From Hybos culiciformis (lineage: Eukaryota; Arthropoda; Insecta; Diptera; Hybotidae): DNA of 64,000 bases. Below, piece after piece: positions 34,359-50,171 of the stretch (its first letter is position 1; each line of letters begins with the position of its first letter). The stretch spans positions 76,271,303 through 76,335,302 of the forward strand of contig OZ023274.1 of assembly GCA_964007475.1 (NCBI GenBank), written 5' to 3'. The notes under the pieces were generated by a model, which saw only the letters and a program-made list of their open reading frames with translations, was not told where the DNA came from and did not search any database. The position numbers and the translations under genes are program-made.

Positions 34359-37300
34359 ATATAATATTTTATTTCGATCACGTTCAATTTTATTATTTTA
34401 ATGTGGGATTTCCTAAATTTTTTGTTGAGACAGAAAGAAGACAAGTTAATTATATAAAAGATTAACTAAATTTTTGTATGATGTGCTAATTGCTGATCGT
34501 GTTGTTAAAATTACTAATAAATGTTTTGTAAAATAAATTAATTTTAGATTCTATAAATTTTTAATCGATTTATTTTTTTGAATTATTTATTTATATTCTA
34601 AGAGATATTTATAAATTTTTCTCAATGTTGTAAATCACAAAATTTCTATTTTCCACATTTTTACCAACATGAATTGCTTTTAATTCATTTTTCTAATTAC
34701 AAATATGTGTGTATTACATCATTAAGTTTGATCTGTAATTTTTATTATCAGAAATAATATTAGTGTATAACATAAATTTAATCAATGAAATCATAAAGTC
34801 TAAATTACAAATAATTTCGGAGTATTTAGATAAATTCATGAAATATTTTATATAATCTTTTAAGCATTGATTTTATATAAAAATCTTCTTTGTTGTATTA
34901 AAGTTATTAAAATTATAATCACCATTCCGTCTAATTTATTATAAATTATTATTATAAATTTAGTGCATGATTTTAAATGAACTTGTTAATAATTATTATT
35001 TAACAAAATTACATGAAAATAAATAATATTATTAATTTTAATGGAAGCACTATAATATTAAGAAAACTTCGGAATTTATGTTAAATTAAAATTAAAAATT
35101 TTAATCAAGTAAACTAAGTACAATATTATAGTTCGTCTTAACAACTTAGAAATTATAAAATAATGTTTTGTTATTTTAATTATTATTTAATATTTATTAA
35201 AATATTTGTAATTTTGAATTCATTGTTGATTTGAAAAATACATAATTTGATAAACAGAATTTTAAAATTTATATATATCCTTTTCAAATAAATTTTAAAT
35301 ATATTTATGTGAAAATTTCTGGTTATTTTCTTTTTAAAGCTAAACATATTATAATTTTAATTTATGGATTTTATAGCAACTGAATATTGTATGAATTAAA
35401 AAAAAAAAAAAACTTTTGAAACAAGATACGTTAATTCAATTTTCAGATACTTTACCTAAAAATACTTAATTTTGCCGCCAAATATTTAAATAAAAATTGC
35501 ATAATAATTTTTTTTTTTCTTATGATTTCATAAAAAGCTTTCTTTATACACACATGATTTTTTTTATTTATTTAATTTTAATTTTTTTGTAAAAAGGGAA
35601 AGTGTTAAAGATAATTAGTCAAATATTTTTTATTATAATTTATATAGTAACGACAAAAATAAAATAATAATAAAAAAAAAAAAATTAAAATAAAACTTTT
35701 GTCATCATAGGTTTTGAATATTGTTATGTTTATTTAAAAATTATGATATTATAGAAAATTAATGTCTTGTTTTTGTGATGCAATGCATAAAATAAATTAT
35801 TAGTTTATTAGTATTATTATTATTATTTTTATTGAATAAAATAATGAAAATTGTAATTATTATTCAAAAAATTAAATCATTTATTTATGTTTCGAAATTT
35901 CAAGGTTTTTTATATATAGAAGTACGTTAATAAGTAAGTTATATATTATATTTTATTTGACGACGACAGATCTTGAAAACTGTTTGGAATAAAAAGTTTA
36001 AATTTATTTCATCAATTTGCTGAATGAAAATTTTTTATTTTAGATAATTTTAATATATAAGGTACCAGTTGGGTATAATATTAATAATTCCAATCCAAAT
36101 AATAAGATCAAAAAATGTACTTTTAGCTATAAAAAATGCTTATCAAGTCCACATTTTTATCTAATTTTATAAAACACATCATAGGTATGGATTTTTCCAA
36201 TAAATTTTCGCAAAAATTTTAGACTCTTCTATTTGATGAAAATATTTAAAATATATATTTTTTGATTATTTTTATCAGTTTAAAAGTATATAAAATTAAA
36301 TAATGAAAATACAAATAAATTCATTGACCTTTACTGCTTACCATTTGACAGATCTTAACATTATGGAAAAGAAAGTATAGTTGTCAAAAAATGTCAGATG
36401 AAAAGCTGTCCAATCAATATAACTATAATTTTTGTATGTTTCTTATAAGATTATAACTAAATATATATAATAATTGTATATTCAAATAAAAGTAATAATT
36501 TTTTTTTGTGTAAACTTAAACATTAATTTTGAAATTATGGATTTATTTTTAAAAATTTAATGTTGTCGTAAAAAAGCTAATTAATCAATGAAATCACTAC
36601 GCTACGGTGATTAAATGAGTAATTTTTTTTTATTTTTCTATAGTTATATTTATGTCTTTAGGGCAATTTTACTTCGACAAATTGATAAAATACTCATTAA
36701 AGCTATTCATTGTAAAATAATGTAATTAAAAAAAAAAGATGAAGTTAAAAGAAATATCTTTTCTTTTTTTTTTCCAAAAATCAATAAAAGAAAACAATAT
36801 TATTTTAATTATATACATAATAATTTTAAGCAATTTTCCCTCTTAAAACAGATGTGAAAGTTCATAAGTCTATAGGTATAAAATTATTTTTTTGCAACAT
36901 TCAAATTTTATCTTATAAGCAAAAAATCAAGAAATTTGATTTTTCTAAGAAAGATATGTTTCTTTATTTGACTAATGCAAACGTTAAATTTTATACCTAC
37001 TCATCGTTGCCCCGAATATAAAAAAAAACACTATTCAAACATTTAATTCAACCTAAAGTTATAAAAAACTAAGATTCAGCCAATATGAAGGATATCACAA
37101 CCACTAATAAACATAAAATTTCATAGATTTATCTGAATTTTAATCTCCATTTTCAAATACCAAAAAACAAAAATAAAAAGAGTATCATCTTAAAAAACAA
37201 AAACTTAATAATTCATTTAAACCGGAAGTTAATAATTAATTTTATATGTTTGGCGAATTTTATATAAATTTTATTTTTTAGAAAGAAAGTACTGCATATG

Positions 37301-40300
37301 GATTTTTGGGACCTTTATTTTTTTTTTCTTACATATTTTAATCATGGAACTAAAATTTATGTAAAAAAAAAAATAAAAAAAAAAAAACAAAAACCTAACA
37401 CGTTTATGATACAGTCATTTGGGCGCAAAAAAAAAACAAAATTTATGAATTTAATTTAACATAAAAACAATATTAAAATATCTGGATCAAGATAATAAAA
37501 ATAAAAAAAACACAAAATAAATTTGTAGATTAAACAAAAAAAATAATAAAAGTTTTTTTTTTAATCTTTCTTTTTTGATCTAAACTTCCTTTTGAAGTAT
37601 TTTTAGTTGGCGTTTTAATGTTGAACTGCTTATTAATTCAAGAAAGTCATATTATAATAATGATAACGATGACGACGCACAATGGGAAAATATTTAGACA
37701 AAAGCTCGCTAAATATAATTTTTTTTAAAGATTCAAAAAAAAATTTCACTCTTACTTTATATTATACTATATGTAAGTAGGTATACAACAGAGTGTATAG
37801 TTTATAGTATATTAATAAAATAATATGTAATATGAATAAAAATGAAAATTCAAAGATAAACAAAACAATTTGATTTATATATATATATTTTTTTTTAAGA
37901 TTTATTTAAAAAAAAAAAAGGTTTTATTTTTTAAATTGAAAGAAATAATAACAATAAAATCTTGAATAAATATTATTTCGCCAACAATTGACTTTTATTA
38001 TTACTCTGCGAAATTCTTTAGTTACAACAATTTACAATAATGTAATGAATTAAGCATTAAAAACATTTTTTTTTTTTTTTCATATGATGACGGTATAAAT
38101 TTAATACACTTATTTGTTTGCAAATCAGTTTTTAATGACTTATAGAAAATATTGGGCGCTTTAATGGATTTCATTATATTATATTATATTATTCGGTTTT
38201 TTTTTTTTTTTCTTAAAAAGGTGTGAAATGTTATTTGCTATGCAGAACAAGGGAAATATCATTATGTATGACCGACAATGAGATGGAAAAGCGTATGAAC
38301 TTTATTTGTTTTTGATAGTCGAACAAGAAAAAAAAATTTCATATTTTGGTATATAATCTTTCCCGCAATCAATTATTATAATAGTTTCCAACTTCATTAA
38401 AAATTAATTTATTCCCAAAGCTATGGAGGACCATTGATTGAATCAGTCCAAAAAAACCGTTTGCTCTAAAAAAAAAAAAAATTTTTAAATAATACTGTGA
38501 GAAATTAAGTTTACAAATAAAAATTTGAACCAAATTTTAAATGTAAAATAATTGATAATAATAATATTTAAAACTTTATAAGTAAAAAAAAAAATAAGTA
38601 GGTATTCCTATCAGTCATTTTTGGACACATTGTACTTCCGTGCTATAAAATAAGAATTATAACACAATTAACAAATAAAAAAAAATAAATGTATTTTTTT
38701 TTTTGGAAACCAGCATATTACTTTATAAAGTAAATGCTATATGATGCCAGGGGGCAAAAAATAAAAAAATAAATTTATCTTTAAAATTTATAATAATGTT
38801 GAAAAATGAAAAACAAAATGATTTTTGGTGGCTCCTCTAGTGAAAGTGACGGCGTGGAATTTCGTTCAAAATATATGAAGTGTGTTTTTCTTTCCTTCAT
38901 TGAGCTTCAAATATTTGGAACATTTGCGTTATTAACACCACTTTAAATGTTTTTAGAAAATAATCAATTTTTATTCAATTTTTCTTATTCACTAATAAAA
39001 ATACCTAATTTTTATGCATGCAAAAAAAATAAGTGAATGTCGGGTTTCGACAGTCGGAAGTTTAGATTTTCACAGTTTAGACCTTATATTTATAATAAGA
39101 TTAAAATGAATTGAAATAGAAAAGCAATTTGAATAAAATAATTTCCATTGAAAAATTTAGTAGAGCCACTAGTTAAGGAAAGCCAAGGATTTTAATATAT
39201 TTAATTTATAATGTTAATGTATGTTTAAAGAGAGAGGCCCTGCTACTATTTGCAGATAAATCTGAAAAATGTTTTATCCACAAAAAGCTAAAACTCGATA
39301 CAAGCTTAGTAAATACTAAACAAAGTTATTAATTTCTCCGTTTAGACAATATTTGTGACTTAAAATGGATTCGGAAGATTAAACCCAAACTAATTATTAA
39401 GACATGATTCTGGTTTATTTTAAATTCTTCACATATTAATATCATTAACATAAAAATTTAATTTAGAAGCTTAAAATTAGTATTGGATTCAAAATAAATC
39501 AAGATGTCTTTAAAAAAAAAATTTATAATACATAAAATAATAATTTCGGATGAATAAATTTTTATCGCAGTTATTCATGAATTTGTCACAAAATAAAAGT
39601 AAAACATTGAACAAGATAAAGTATCATCTCGATAGTTTATTTAAATACATATATATATATGAAAAAAAAATGACTTAACATAATGTTTAAAAAAGTCAAA
39701 AAATATTATATTTTACGCATTTGGTTATATGATCACGAATGTCCGGTTTATTGCATTTTGCGTGAACTGTTAACATTTAACATGTACACAACATGAACAT
39801 GAATAAAATTTATAGTATATGAATAAATATACATATTTTCTTTTATTTCATCGTGGTTAAAAAAAAAGCTATTGCTAATTTGGACTTTATACTAAAAAAA
39901 AAAAATATTTATTTTTTTTTTAATTTAAAAGATTTAATTTGGTCCAATCATTGAGGATTTGGAATTTTTAATTAATATTTCCAAGTGAAAGATATTTTTT
40001 CAATAGAAATTTATATTTACGGCAAATAAATTCATAAACATTTATTATTCTATTTTGTTTTTTCATCATTCAACGATATTTTTAGTTAATTTTTTTAATA
40101 GAACTTATATTTTACCTAGAGAGATAGTCTATAAAGCTCACATACTATACATGCATAGTGCAATAATTTAACAGCGATTTAATATTTAATTAATGAATAT
40201 AATTTTATTGCAAAAAAAGCAAATCACAATAATAATTTTTATGTTTCTGCATTTATATAAAAATCTTAGCGAAATAAAAATCATAATGATAGTTACTTTG

Positions 40301-43300
40301 AAAAAAAAAAAAGAAGACGATAAATTAAATTGCTAATGCAAGAGCTGAGCACTTAACCATGATTTTTTTTATTTTTTTTATTAAAATTACTAAATTGATA
40401 AAAATGTAATAATATAATAGTAAATTATGTTGCGATGATAGTATAAGTAAAAGTATACAATTTGAGGATTCAAACAGATAAAAAGATATTTTTAATAAAG
40501 TTGTTTCTTGAATTTAACTCTTTGATATCATTATATATAAATGATAATCTTTTTTCTTGACTTTATTTTAATTACTAAAAAAAAAAAAAAATTAAATTTA
40601 TATATATTTAAAATAAAGTCAAACAAAATAGATGATTTCCATTTGACATTAGGGGATTAGAGTCATAAAAATAAATTTTAACTAAACAAAAAATTATTTT
40701 AATGATTTACACTTTTACTTAAATTGATAAAAAAAAAATAGAAAAACATTAGTTATCTTGCTATTGCAAACACTGTGTTAACTGTCAAAGGATTAATATT
40801 ATATATAAATAAAAAAAACATATAATTTTAACCATACCCAGATTAATATTCATTTTCATTATATTTAAGGCGTTGTTGCAATGTCGTATTTAGGTTAATT
40901 GATTTGATATTTAAAATTTTCACATTCAACATTATAGCAAAAATATACATAGTATACCTACAAGATTTAAGGATGAACTTTTTACAAATTTTTGACAAAA
41001 CACTTGTATTAAATTTATAGAAATCATTTATTAAATATTCTTTTTTTTTGTGTGATCTCTTCGTACTTACATTTATATAGAGAAATTAAAAAGGCGCCTT
41101 TAATATATAATATCTGTATTAAAAATTAAATAAATAAAAATAAAAATATCGCACTATATTGCAATTTCATTCAAATTTCCATAAATGTGAATAAAATCTT
41201 AAAATATAATTACAATTTTGTTATTAATATTTATGGTAAAAAACAGATTATAAAATAACTTTCTAAATAATCAAAAATGTATAAAATATATATATGTAAT
41301 GTATATGTATATTTTTAAATAATTTAGCGAAAAATTTAATAAAATTTAAAAGGCTTTCATGCCTAAAAACAGAAAAATATAATTTGGAAAAAAAAAAATT
41401 TATAAATTTGCGCTTCATCAGTTCATCAATAATAAAGAAATTTTAATTACAAAATTTTAAGTAGGAAAAATTTTTTTTTTATCAAATATACCGTATAATG
41501 CTAAATAAACTTATACAACAGAAGATCAACACTAATGACAATTCATAATATTATAAGTACCTACCATAAAATAATAATAAACAAGGAAATTTTATTGAAA
41601 TTTTCTTCTTTGTTTTTAAATGAATGTAAAATAATTTATAAATTTTTAAGCGAATACATCATAGAATACATTGTATCTTAAAAATTAATATTTTAAGAAC
41701 ATATTATTTTTATAATCATAAAATTATTTTCTCTCAGTTTTATAACGTGTTCTCACTGAAACAAAATTTTATAGTTTTTAGCTAAACCGTTCACACTTAG
41801 ATTATTAAACACTAAACTAGTAGCAGTTTGACAACTAAAAATTTATTAATTTTTTTGTTATGATTCTTTTTTTTTTTTCTATTTTTTTTTTTCCACATAT
41901 TATTTATTTCGCTCAATCTCATAGAATATGTCTTGAAAACTAACTAAAGCCAATAAAAAACTTTAAAGATACTTTTTTCTGTTTTTATTGTTGACAACTC
42001 TCTAAAAGTTCTAGTATTAGATATTCTCTTACTGAGTGAAATTTTTTGATTAATTTAATAATAAAACAAAAATTACGAAAATATACCATGAGTAAAAAAT
42101 TTTCATTGGATTTATTTAATTAAAACATTATAATTTTAATTTAATTTTGATTTCAATATCAAGTAAACAAATTTTATTTTATTTTTAATTTTTGCTTTAT
42201 ATTTCCTTTGAAGAGGAAAATATGAACCACAAAAAAAAAAAACTTTAATAATATAATAGTACATATTAACATACAGAGACATAGTATCTACATAATATAT
42301 TTAAGTATTTATTTATTATGTGTAATTGTTTTATATTTAAGTTTTCACTTTCTTGTAAGGAAAAAAAGAATCATTGTTGCATAAAATTGAATTAATAAAA
42401 ACTCCTACAATAGTTATTAAAATTTTTTTTTTTAATAATTTAATAATATTTTAAGTTTATCTATAAAATAATTAAATTTCTAAAGAGTATATCACATATG
42501 CCAACAATTTTATTCCATTCAAATGCTAAACACTGACAAAGTTGGAAGAATTTTATTTGACATTTTAATTTCGCTTTCTAAATTTGATAGAAGTTTTTTT
42601 TTTGTTACTTTTTTTATTTTTGAATGATCTTTTATAAAGTTGACTATACAAATATATGGATGTCCGAACAACATATTTTTCTATTATCTTAACTATTTAT
42701 TCTCAGATCACAGAAAGATTCAGATGGGAACTATAGAAGCAGTATACGTATTTCAATTTGATTAAATTTATTATGAGATTATAGCTATTTTATTATTTTT
42801 GCACTGTACTCCCCTCTGATCTGAATAAAAATAATAATTATTCGAATCATCATCATTTTTTGTGTTTAATTTTAAAATTTGTTGCGCCAATAATTATTTT
42901 TTTATTTAAAATATAAAATTTAATATAATTAAAAAAAAAAGTAAAGAAAATTAAAAATATTATTGGAAGAAAAAATCAGGAAGTTGCAATATTTAATATG
43001 GAAAAAAATATTTATAATTGCAAAATTATAATCGTAAATCCAGAAATTTAAAATTTAATATTTAAAATGCAATTATAATAATAAATATTTTTTTTATTAC
43101 AATTTTGATAATGAAAATATATAATATGAATTATTAATATTTTATTTCCATATAAAAGTAAGTAAGTACGAAGAAAAATTTTCATTGCCAATGATTTATG
43201 AAGTTTTTCCTACAAATCTATTATTAAGTTTTTCTTCTTTTTACCACAAATGCATATGAAAAACTGATACAAATTTTTAGTATTTAATAGTATTAATCTG

Positions 43301-46300
43301 TTGCAAGCAGTAAAAATTTTTTTTTTGTAATGATATTTTCCTACTCAGTGACTCAGTCATATTTATAAAACTTTAAAAAAATTTTTTTTTTTTCTTAATC
43401 ACTTCTTAATCACTTAATCACTTACAACTTTGTATAAAAAATATTTAACGTTATCCTGTTCTGCCAAAATTTATACATACTTATTTCCAAAGATATGAAA
43501 ATATAAATTTTTTTGTCAAATTAATTGAATTATATATTTAGTGATATAATATTTATATTTAATAAGAAATTTATATTTATGGTAAAACTCAATATACACA
43601 CATAATTATCAAGTTTATGTTTTATGAATGATATTATGAAATAATTTTCTAAATTATGTCCCAAAATTTATTGGAACGGAGTTTTCCTTAAAATGATTTT
43701 GAAAGTTAAACTCATTTTTATGGTATAATTTCCAAAACAATTCTCATCAGCTCCTGCATTAAAAACTGCTAGTCGAAGAAAATTTATTTTCAACAAGTTA
43801 GTTATTTTTTAATATTTAACCAAAGCTTTCAATGTGTTCAAATGCGCGAGGCGTCTTATATGCTTATCCTACGGTACCAGTTAGCAGATTTCAGATTGTG
43901 GATCAGAAATTCATATTTTTTTAATTTATATATTTATTTAATCATCCAGTACTTCTAGAGATATTAAAAAAGGAAACATTTCAACAATAATAGAAGTTGT
44001 GATAATAATATTAAATTAAATTCAAATAATAAACGAATTTTTTATTCATTAGTTTTTTTTAAATTTTGTTAAGCCTAAAATTAAAAGTATCTACACATAA
44101 TAGACAGATATTACAGACTTTTTTTTAATGCTTTATTGATGAAAAACTACCATTTTTATTTGCATGATGCATATTTAAGATTAACCTTTAATTGTTAATT
44201 GATAATTACATGAGAGTTGTGAGCATAAATATAGTTAATTTTTGTACAATTTCTGTTTATTTTTTTTTTCTGTTACGGGATTAGTTTTGAAAATGAAAGT
44301 TTTGTAATAATAGTTTTACATGTAATTTAAAAGTATTTTATTTTTCTTTCTTATATACTTCATTCATTTTAATTTTACAATAAAGTTTTTTTTAATCAAA
44401 AAAGTTCAATAATCTTTAAAAGTGTATAACTGAAATAAAAATATAAAATAAAACGATTAATTTTTTGTTTTTAATTATTTCAAAATTTTTTAAGTACCTA
44501 CCTAAATTACAAAAATTGCAATTTCTTCTTATAAGAATTATTTTCATTTCTCAATTTTTTTTTTTTTTTCAAATTATTTATTTTCTTATTAAATTTCAGT
44601 AATGTATACTCGAATTTAATCTTAGGTTTTAATGTGTTTTGTGAAATTTTTTAGGTTTGGTTAAGAAATTTTTTAATTTTTCTTAGTAATTTTTCTGTAC
44701 AGTAAGTAACTGAATGGAAAAACAATAAATTAATGTTACAATATTTACATTGTATGTAGTTAAATGGTGTTATATGTTAACTTTTATAACCTTATTATTT
44801 TCAGTATATTATGTACCTAATTAAATTGACGAAATTTTGGCGGAATTTGATAAAATTTTTGTAATTTGAGTTGAATAATTCTGTTTTTTTTTTCAAGACT
44901 AATTGACAAGGCTCTCATGTCGTGTTTAAAAGATAATTATCATTCGAAAATAATATATATCATAAACATTTTAGTTCTTTTTTTATTTATTGTAGAAAAT
45001 TTATTAATATTATAAATTAAACATAACAAAAACTTAATTGCAACTGGAACGAGCACACAACATTAATGTTTATTGAAAATTTTCCTTATATGTATTTTTT
45101 TTATTAATAAAATAATGTATTTTAATATTTACGATACATTACCTACATACGTAATATCTGGAAAAGGTTTGAAATTTTAATGTTTTTGCAAAATATATGT
45201 ACCTATAAAAAGAAAAAGAAGAAAACAAAAACTTTAATGAACATTTCTTCATGAGCCCATCTTTTGAAATTTTATAATTTCGCTGAATATGTTATCAAAT
45301 ATTTAAATTAAAAATTTTTATAATTTAAATGTGCTTAAGACACAAAACTTACAATGAAAATGCAATTTATTTATTATTATTTTTTTTAAGTTTGTTTACT
45401 TAATTACGTAGGTATATAACCATTTATAAAATAATTTTTGTATAAAAGTTTCATTGTAAGTAGATAATTTCGTAATAAAACGTTTAATAATGTCAAAAAT
45501 TTTCGGCACAAAAAAAATAAATATTTTTATCAGAGTTAAGTATTCAAGAATTATTTTTCTATTTATTCAGGACTTCGAAAAAGTAAATTTATATTATTTA
45601 AAAATGTAGAAAATTAGAAGATTTGGACGAAGAAAAAATAAAATAATAATAATTATTTTTTATTATGAAATTTTTGATTAATTGAATATAATTTAAGCTT
45701 TGATTGAAAATAAATCATAATTTGATACTCATTTGTGTTTACCTAAATTATGTATCGTCTCGAAATAGTGTTCAGTGAGAAACAATAATTGTATGTCTTA
45801 AGAGACATAGTTATTTCTAGCATATTAATTCTTCACCAATTTATTGTAGTTTTATAATAATAATCTATTTTCTGCTAAAGATGACTTGGATTACAGTCAA
45901 AATATAGAAATTAAAAAAAAAAAGATAATTTAAGTTTTTTTAATTAAACAAATGTTATCATATTAAATCATATATCACTTTACTAAGTAAGAAGGGTGTA
46001 ACTCTGTTTTGATAGTTTTTCTATTTTTTCTTTTGTTCAATGTTATTGCATACATTTTTCAAAGAACGGATACGATCAATAATATTTACACAGTTCCAAA
46101 AATACAATTATCTAAAGAGTTAACTTTTAAGACTTACGCCCTTCTTGTCAGGTAAGGCATTTTAGATTACTTATGATACAAGATAGTTAAAATTAATTAA
46201 CTAAATACAAGATAGTTAACATTAATTAACTAAATATCAGTTGTACAACTCCCTTATTCATAATAATAATAAAAAACTTAATTATTCTGCAAACTGTTTT

Positions 46301-48131
46301 TGTTTGAAATCATTTCCTACTGTAATTTTACCAGACATTTATGAGAGTTATAACTCACACAAACACATAAATATTTGGATTGCACATACGTTATGTAGTT
46401 GTATTATCTTAAAGTAAACTTTAAAATAAAAACTAGTAATGTGAAAAAAAATTCACAAAATTTTTTTTTAATGTTTTGTTCATCTTCACTATAACTATAA
46501 TTTTTATTTTCGCATCATGCTAAAATCAATGATTCATACAAATTAATGCAATGGGTTTTTTTTTTTCTTAAAAATAAAAAGAAATGTGGATTTTCAAAAG
46601 GTCAAAGAATAACCAGAGTATGATGAGAAAATAAGATCAAGGTATTCTGTTAACAGGAAATTCTATTTATTTTTTGAAATTAAAAAACAAAAAATTAAAT
46701 AATGTTATAGTTGAAATGACATATTATTGAGTAATATTTGTTTATATTAATTGTAGACTTCTAACTTATTGTTAAAATATAATTGTTATTATTATTAATA
46801 GTTTTTAATTTGAAATATGCAATTTTATTTAAAATAATAATACTTAAGGTTTTAGTTTCAAAATATTCAAAATAATTATCTATATTTAATTAAGGTAATC
46901 TACTTATTTTGATAAAAAATTAACATTATTTCAAACTTTTTCTTAAAAACTGATAGAATCTAAGTTCAAGTAGTATGTTTGCCAATTATAAATCGATGCA
47001 AATGATAATCTGTATTTTTGAAAATTATGAAATTGTTTTATAATTGCTTTGTTTTTGTCAGATTATCTGAAAGAGTTTTTTTCTTTAAAATAAATAAAGT
47101 TTGTGCCTTAAGTCTTTCGTTTTCATTAACTAAGATATTCGGTTGATACTAATGTTTTATTTTATTTATTTTCATTTATTGTAAATAAAAATTTGTATAA
47201 ATTTATAATGGAAATTGAAATCTGTATCATATTTAAATCTGATGAAACATTTATAGTTCAACATCTACTTAAGCAAAAAATATTAAGTTTATAGTCATTT
47301 AATTTTTTTGATTAGATTATTATTAATTTATCAACTATTTTTTGGTTACATAGATTATTTTTGTGCTTCGCTGAATTCAATAAATAAATTTGATATATTT
47401 ATATACAACATAGTATTTACTTTTTTTTGATAATATTCATTTGCAATATTTCGCAATATTAAAGGAAAACCACAATACCATATGATTCAATTCCAAAATT
47501 TTAAGTTGTATATTACCACCTCTTTTCCAAAGTTAAAAATGAAATGCATGATAACAAAAAGTAAAAAACAAAAATGTGTGTAATCGAAATAATGCTATTT
47601 GGATCTATTTAAAGATAAACACCACTTTATTTATATTTTTTTTTCTATTTTCATTCAATTATTTAAAATTTAAGGCAATAAATTAATATAAATTAATACA
47701 GCAGTAAAATACAATCAAAATAAATTACAACCGATAATAACGATTTGACAAAACAAAATAAAATTAAATTACAATGGTTCTAGCTAAAATAAAAAAAATG
47801 AGAAAATCTAAGAACTTCAACTCATTTCATATTTCGTATGAATTGCTAACAGCTGATTAAGTGACTAAGATCTGATTGATTCAAGAGTTTTTATTATAGT
47901 AATTATTTCATGTTTCAGTAATAGTAATAGGATGAAATCTTGATTGGAATTAACTTTTTTAATTGGTTTAAGTAATAATTAATTTTGAATTAATTTCTAA
48001 TTGTAATCATATTTTATTTTAGTAAATAATTTCCGTGGGCGTTGTAACAAAATTAAATTAATAAAAATATCATATCTACGGCCTTTTCTTTATTTTGTTT
48101 TGTTTTGAATTATTATTTTTTTTTTCTTTAC
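34359..48131. other. Very AT-rich region without recognisable genes
   Basis: Almost 14 kb with no reading frame over about 60 codons on either strand and no recognised RNA gene or transposon ends. Homopolymer A/T runs dominate. Short open stretches near 38816-38944 (plus, 42 codons from ATG) and 43841-43957 (plus) have no supporting context. If the candidate exon at 48132-48236 is real, this could be its downstream intron. Confidence 0.5.
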
Positions 48132-48236
48132 CTGGTGGAACTTAATCAATTGCTTTTGATATTTTTTCTGGTTATTGAGGTAAATGTGCATGCTATCATC
48201 TGCAAGTTTTTCAGTCGTGATCGTGGTTCGGCACAT
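48132..48236 (-). CDS. Candidate first coding exon, unknown protein
   Basis: From ATG at 48236 the minus strand is open for exactly 35 codons and ends CAC CAG|GTAAAG, a strong donor at 48131. The peptide starts MCRTTITTEKLADDS and ends KKYQKQLIKFHQ. The segment is clearly richer in G+C than the surrounding kilobases. No homologue is recognised, no downstream exon was found to the left, and chance remains possible. The phase would be 0. Confidence 0.35.
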
Positions 48237-50171
48237 GAATGTTTAATTTGTTGATCGAAAAAAAAAAACAAAGTCAAACAAAATATAATAATTATTGATA
48301 CAATAAAATAAAAAAAATAAAATTACTTTTTTGAACAATTTTTGATTTATTGATTTAAAAAAAAAAATATTTAAAACTCATTTCGAAGGATAATATTTTT
48401 AAAAGAAAAATTAACTTAATATTTCAAATTGAAAAAAATAAAATAAAAGTAAAATACACTAGGATTAAGCACAGGATTATAATAATAGCATAAACAATAT
48501 TAATTTAAAATTTTTAACCTATTTAAGGACAAAAAATATATTTTTAATTCTATCTTCATATTACTAACAAATCAAAATGAATCTTTGATTAATTGATCTC
48601 AAAGTTCGTGTTTTAAGTCTTTTGTTAATTCATAATATTTTGATATTATTTTTTCTGCATTATAAGTATGATATTTTATATTCTGCGAAAAAAGCTTCAA
48701 GCTAAATTTTTAACACCAATTCCCACGACGAAATTAATTAAAAACATTGAAGTTTGTATTCGGTAACAATAATTTAAAGCTACTGGAATTTAGATAATGA
48801 ATTCAGGCAATATAGGTTGGGGAATTTCATTTAATTCATATTCTATCTTCACCAAAAGTTATAGAAATAGAGCTGATTTTGTTGTTTCAATTGTTAAATT
48901 CTAATATATAGAAATATTATGAAAATGCTTTTAATATTTAATATTTTCATCAATTAAACATTTTTTGCCAGCTTTATTTAAAAAGAAATAAGACCGAAAT
49001 AAAATTACTCATTGTCAAGTCATAGTTTCACACTGAACTATTAGTGGAATAAAACTTTCTTTGTTAAATCTTTTTTTTTTAATTTTTTTTTTTAAGTCAT
49101 CATCATCCCATTTAGGATCATAAATTTTGTTTAAATTTTTTTTTTTTTTAGTTAATTTTTATACGTATATATAAATTAATTTAATATATTCTTTTTTTGT
49201 TATTTTTTTTTTTTTTTGAATATTTAAAAGATAATAAATTTAATAATAAAAATAAAATTTATTAACAAGAGTGAAAGTGATTTTATTTTCATCTCTGTTT
49301 TTTTTTTTTTTTTTTTTTTTGATATTTTAAAAAATGTTTTTAATTTTTTATTTTTCATTTATACTTGGTACAAAAAAAAAAAAAATAAAAAGAAAAAAAA
49401 AAATTATTTTAAACTGTTTTTGTTTATTTGTTTTATAAAACCCCAGTGATACAATTATACTCTTTTTTTTTTTACTTCGTATCTTTTTTTTTTTTTTTTT
49501 TTGTAGCGTTGAACTTGGGATTTATTTAGAGATTTTATATTCAAACTATAACTTTACTTTTTTTTTGTTATTGTTTTTATTTTTATTTTTGCAAATAATT
49601 ATGAACATAATGAATATTTAAGAAAAAAAAAAAAAAAAACGAAAAATAATAATAATACAATACTAAAAGTATGAAGAAAAAAATTAATTAGTGAAAACTT
49701 TGAATTTAAAATTTATTATAAAAATATTTTTTTTGTTTTTTTTATAGAAGTAATCTCAAGAGGATTTTTTTTTTGTTTCCTAAGAAAAAACAATTTTTTT
49801 TTATTTCTTATTTCTAAAATCATTTATTGAATTCAAAATTAAAGTGGATATTTTACAGAAACTAAGAAAGGTAAGAATGAAATTAAAGATTGAATAACAT
49901 TTTGCTTTGATTTTTTTTTTAAATTTTTGTTAACAAATATAAGACGTCAGAATTACAGATTTCCAAAATTTTCTGGTATATTTTTATCTCAACTAATCCC
50001 TCAAATGTTAATAGAATTTTTCCTGTGATACTATTGTATGGTTGAAGTCGAAATGTATAAAAATTAAATCGTTTTATTTTTAATTATTGGACATTACAAA
50101 AATTAAACAAAGAAATATATAACTAAATATGAAAAAAAAAACAGTTAGCTGTCGTAGTTATAGTTGAGTAC
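48237..50171. other. AT-rich stretch with long T and A runs
   Basis: Poly-T runs of about 10-20 bases (for example 49301-49320 and 49486-49502) and poly-A runs occur. No gene was supported. Confidence 0.45.

Noticed and set aside
34181..34444. 87-codon minus-strand frame
   Set aside because: It overlaps the hairpin arms and loop, with no homology or splice context.
38816..38944. 42-codon plus-strand frame starting MIFGGSSSESDG
   Set aside because: Slightly GC-richer, but there is no splice or homology support; retained only as a remark in the region entry.
43841..43957. 38-codon plus-strand frame in a GC-richer patch
   Set aside because: Short, no splice context, no recognisable similarity.
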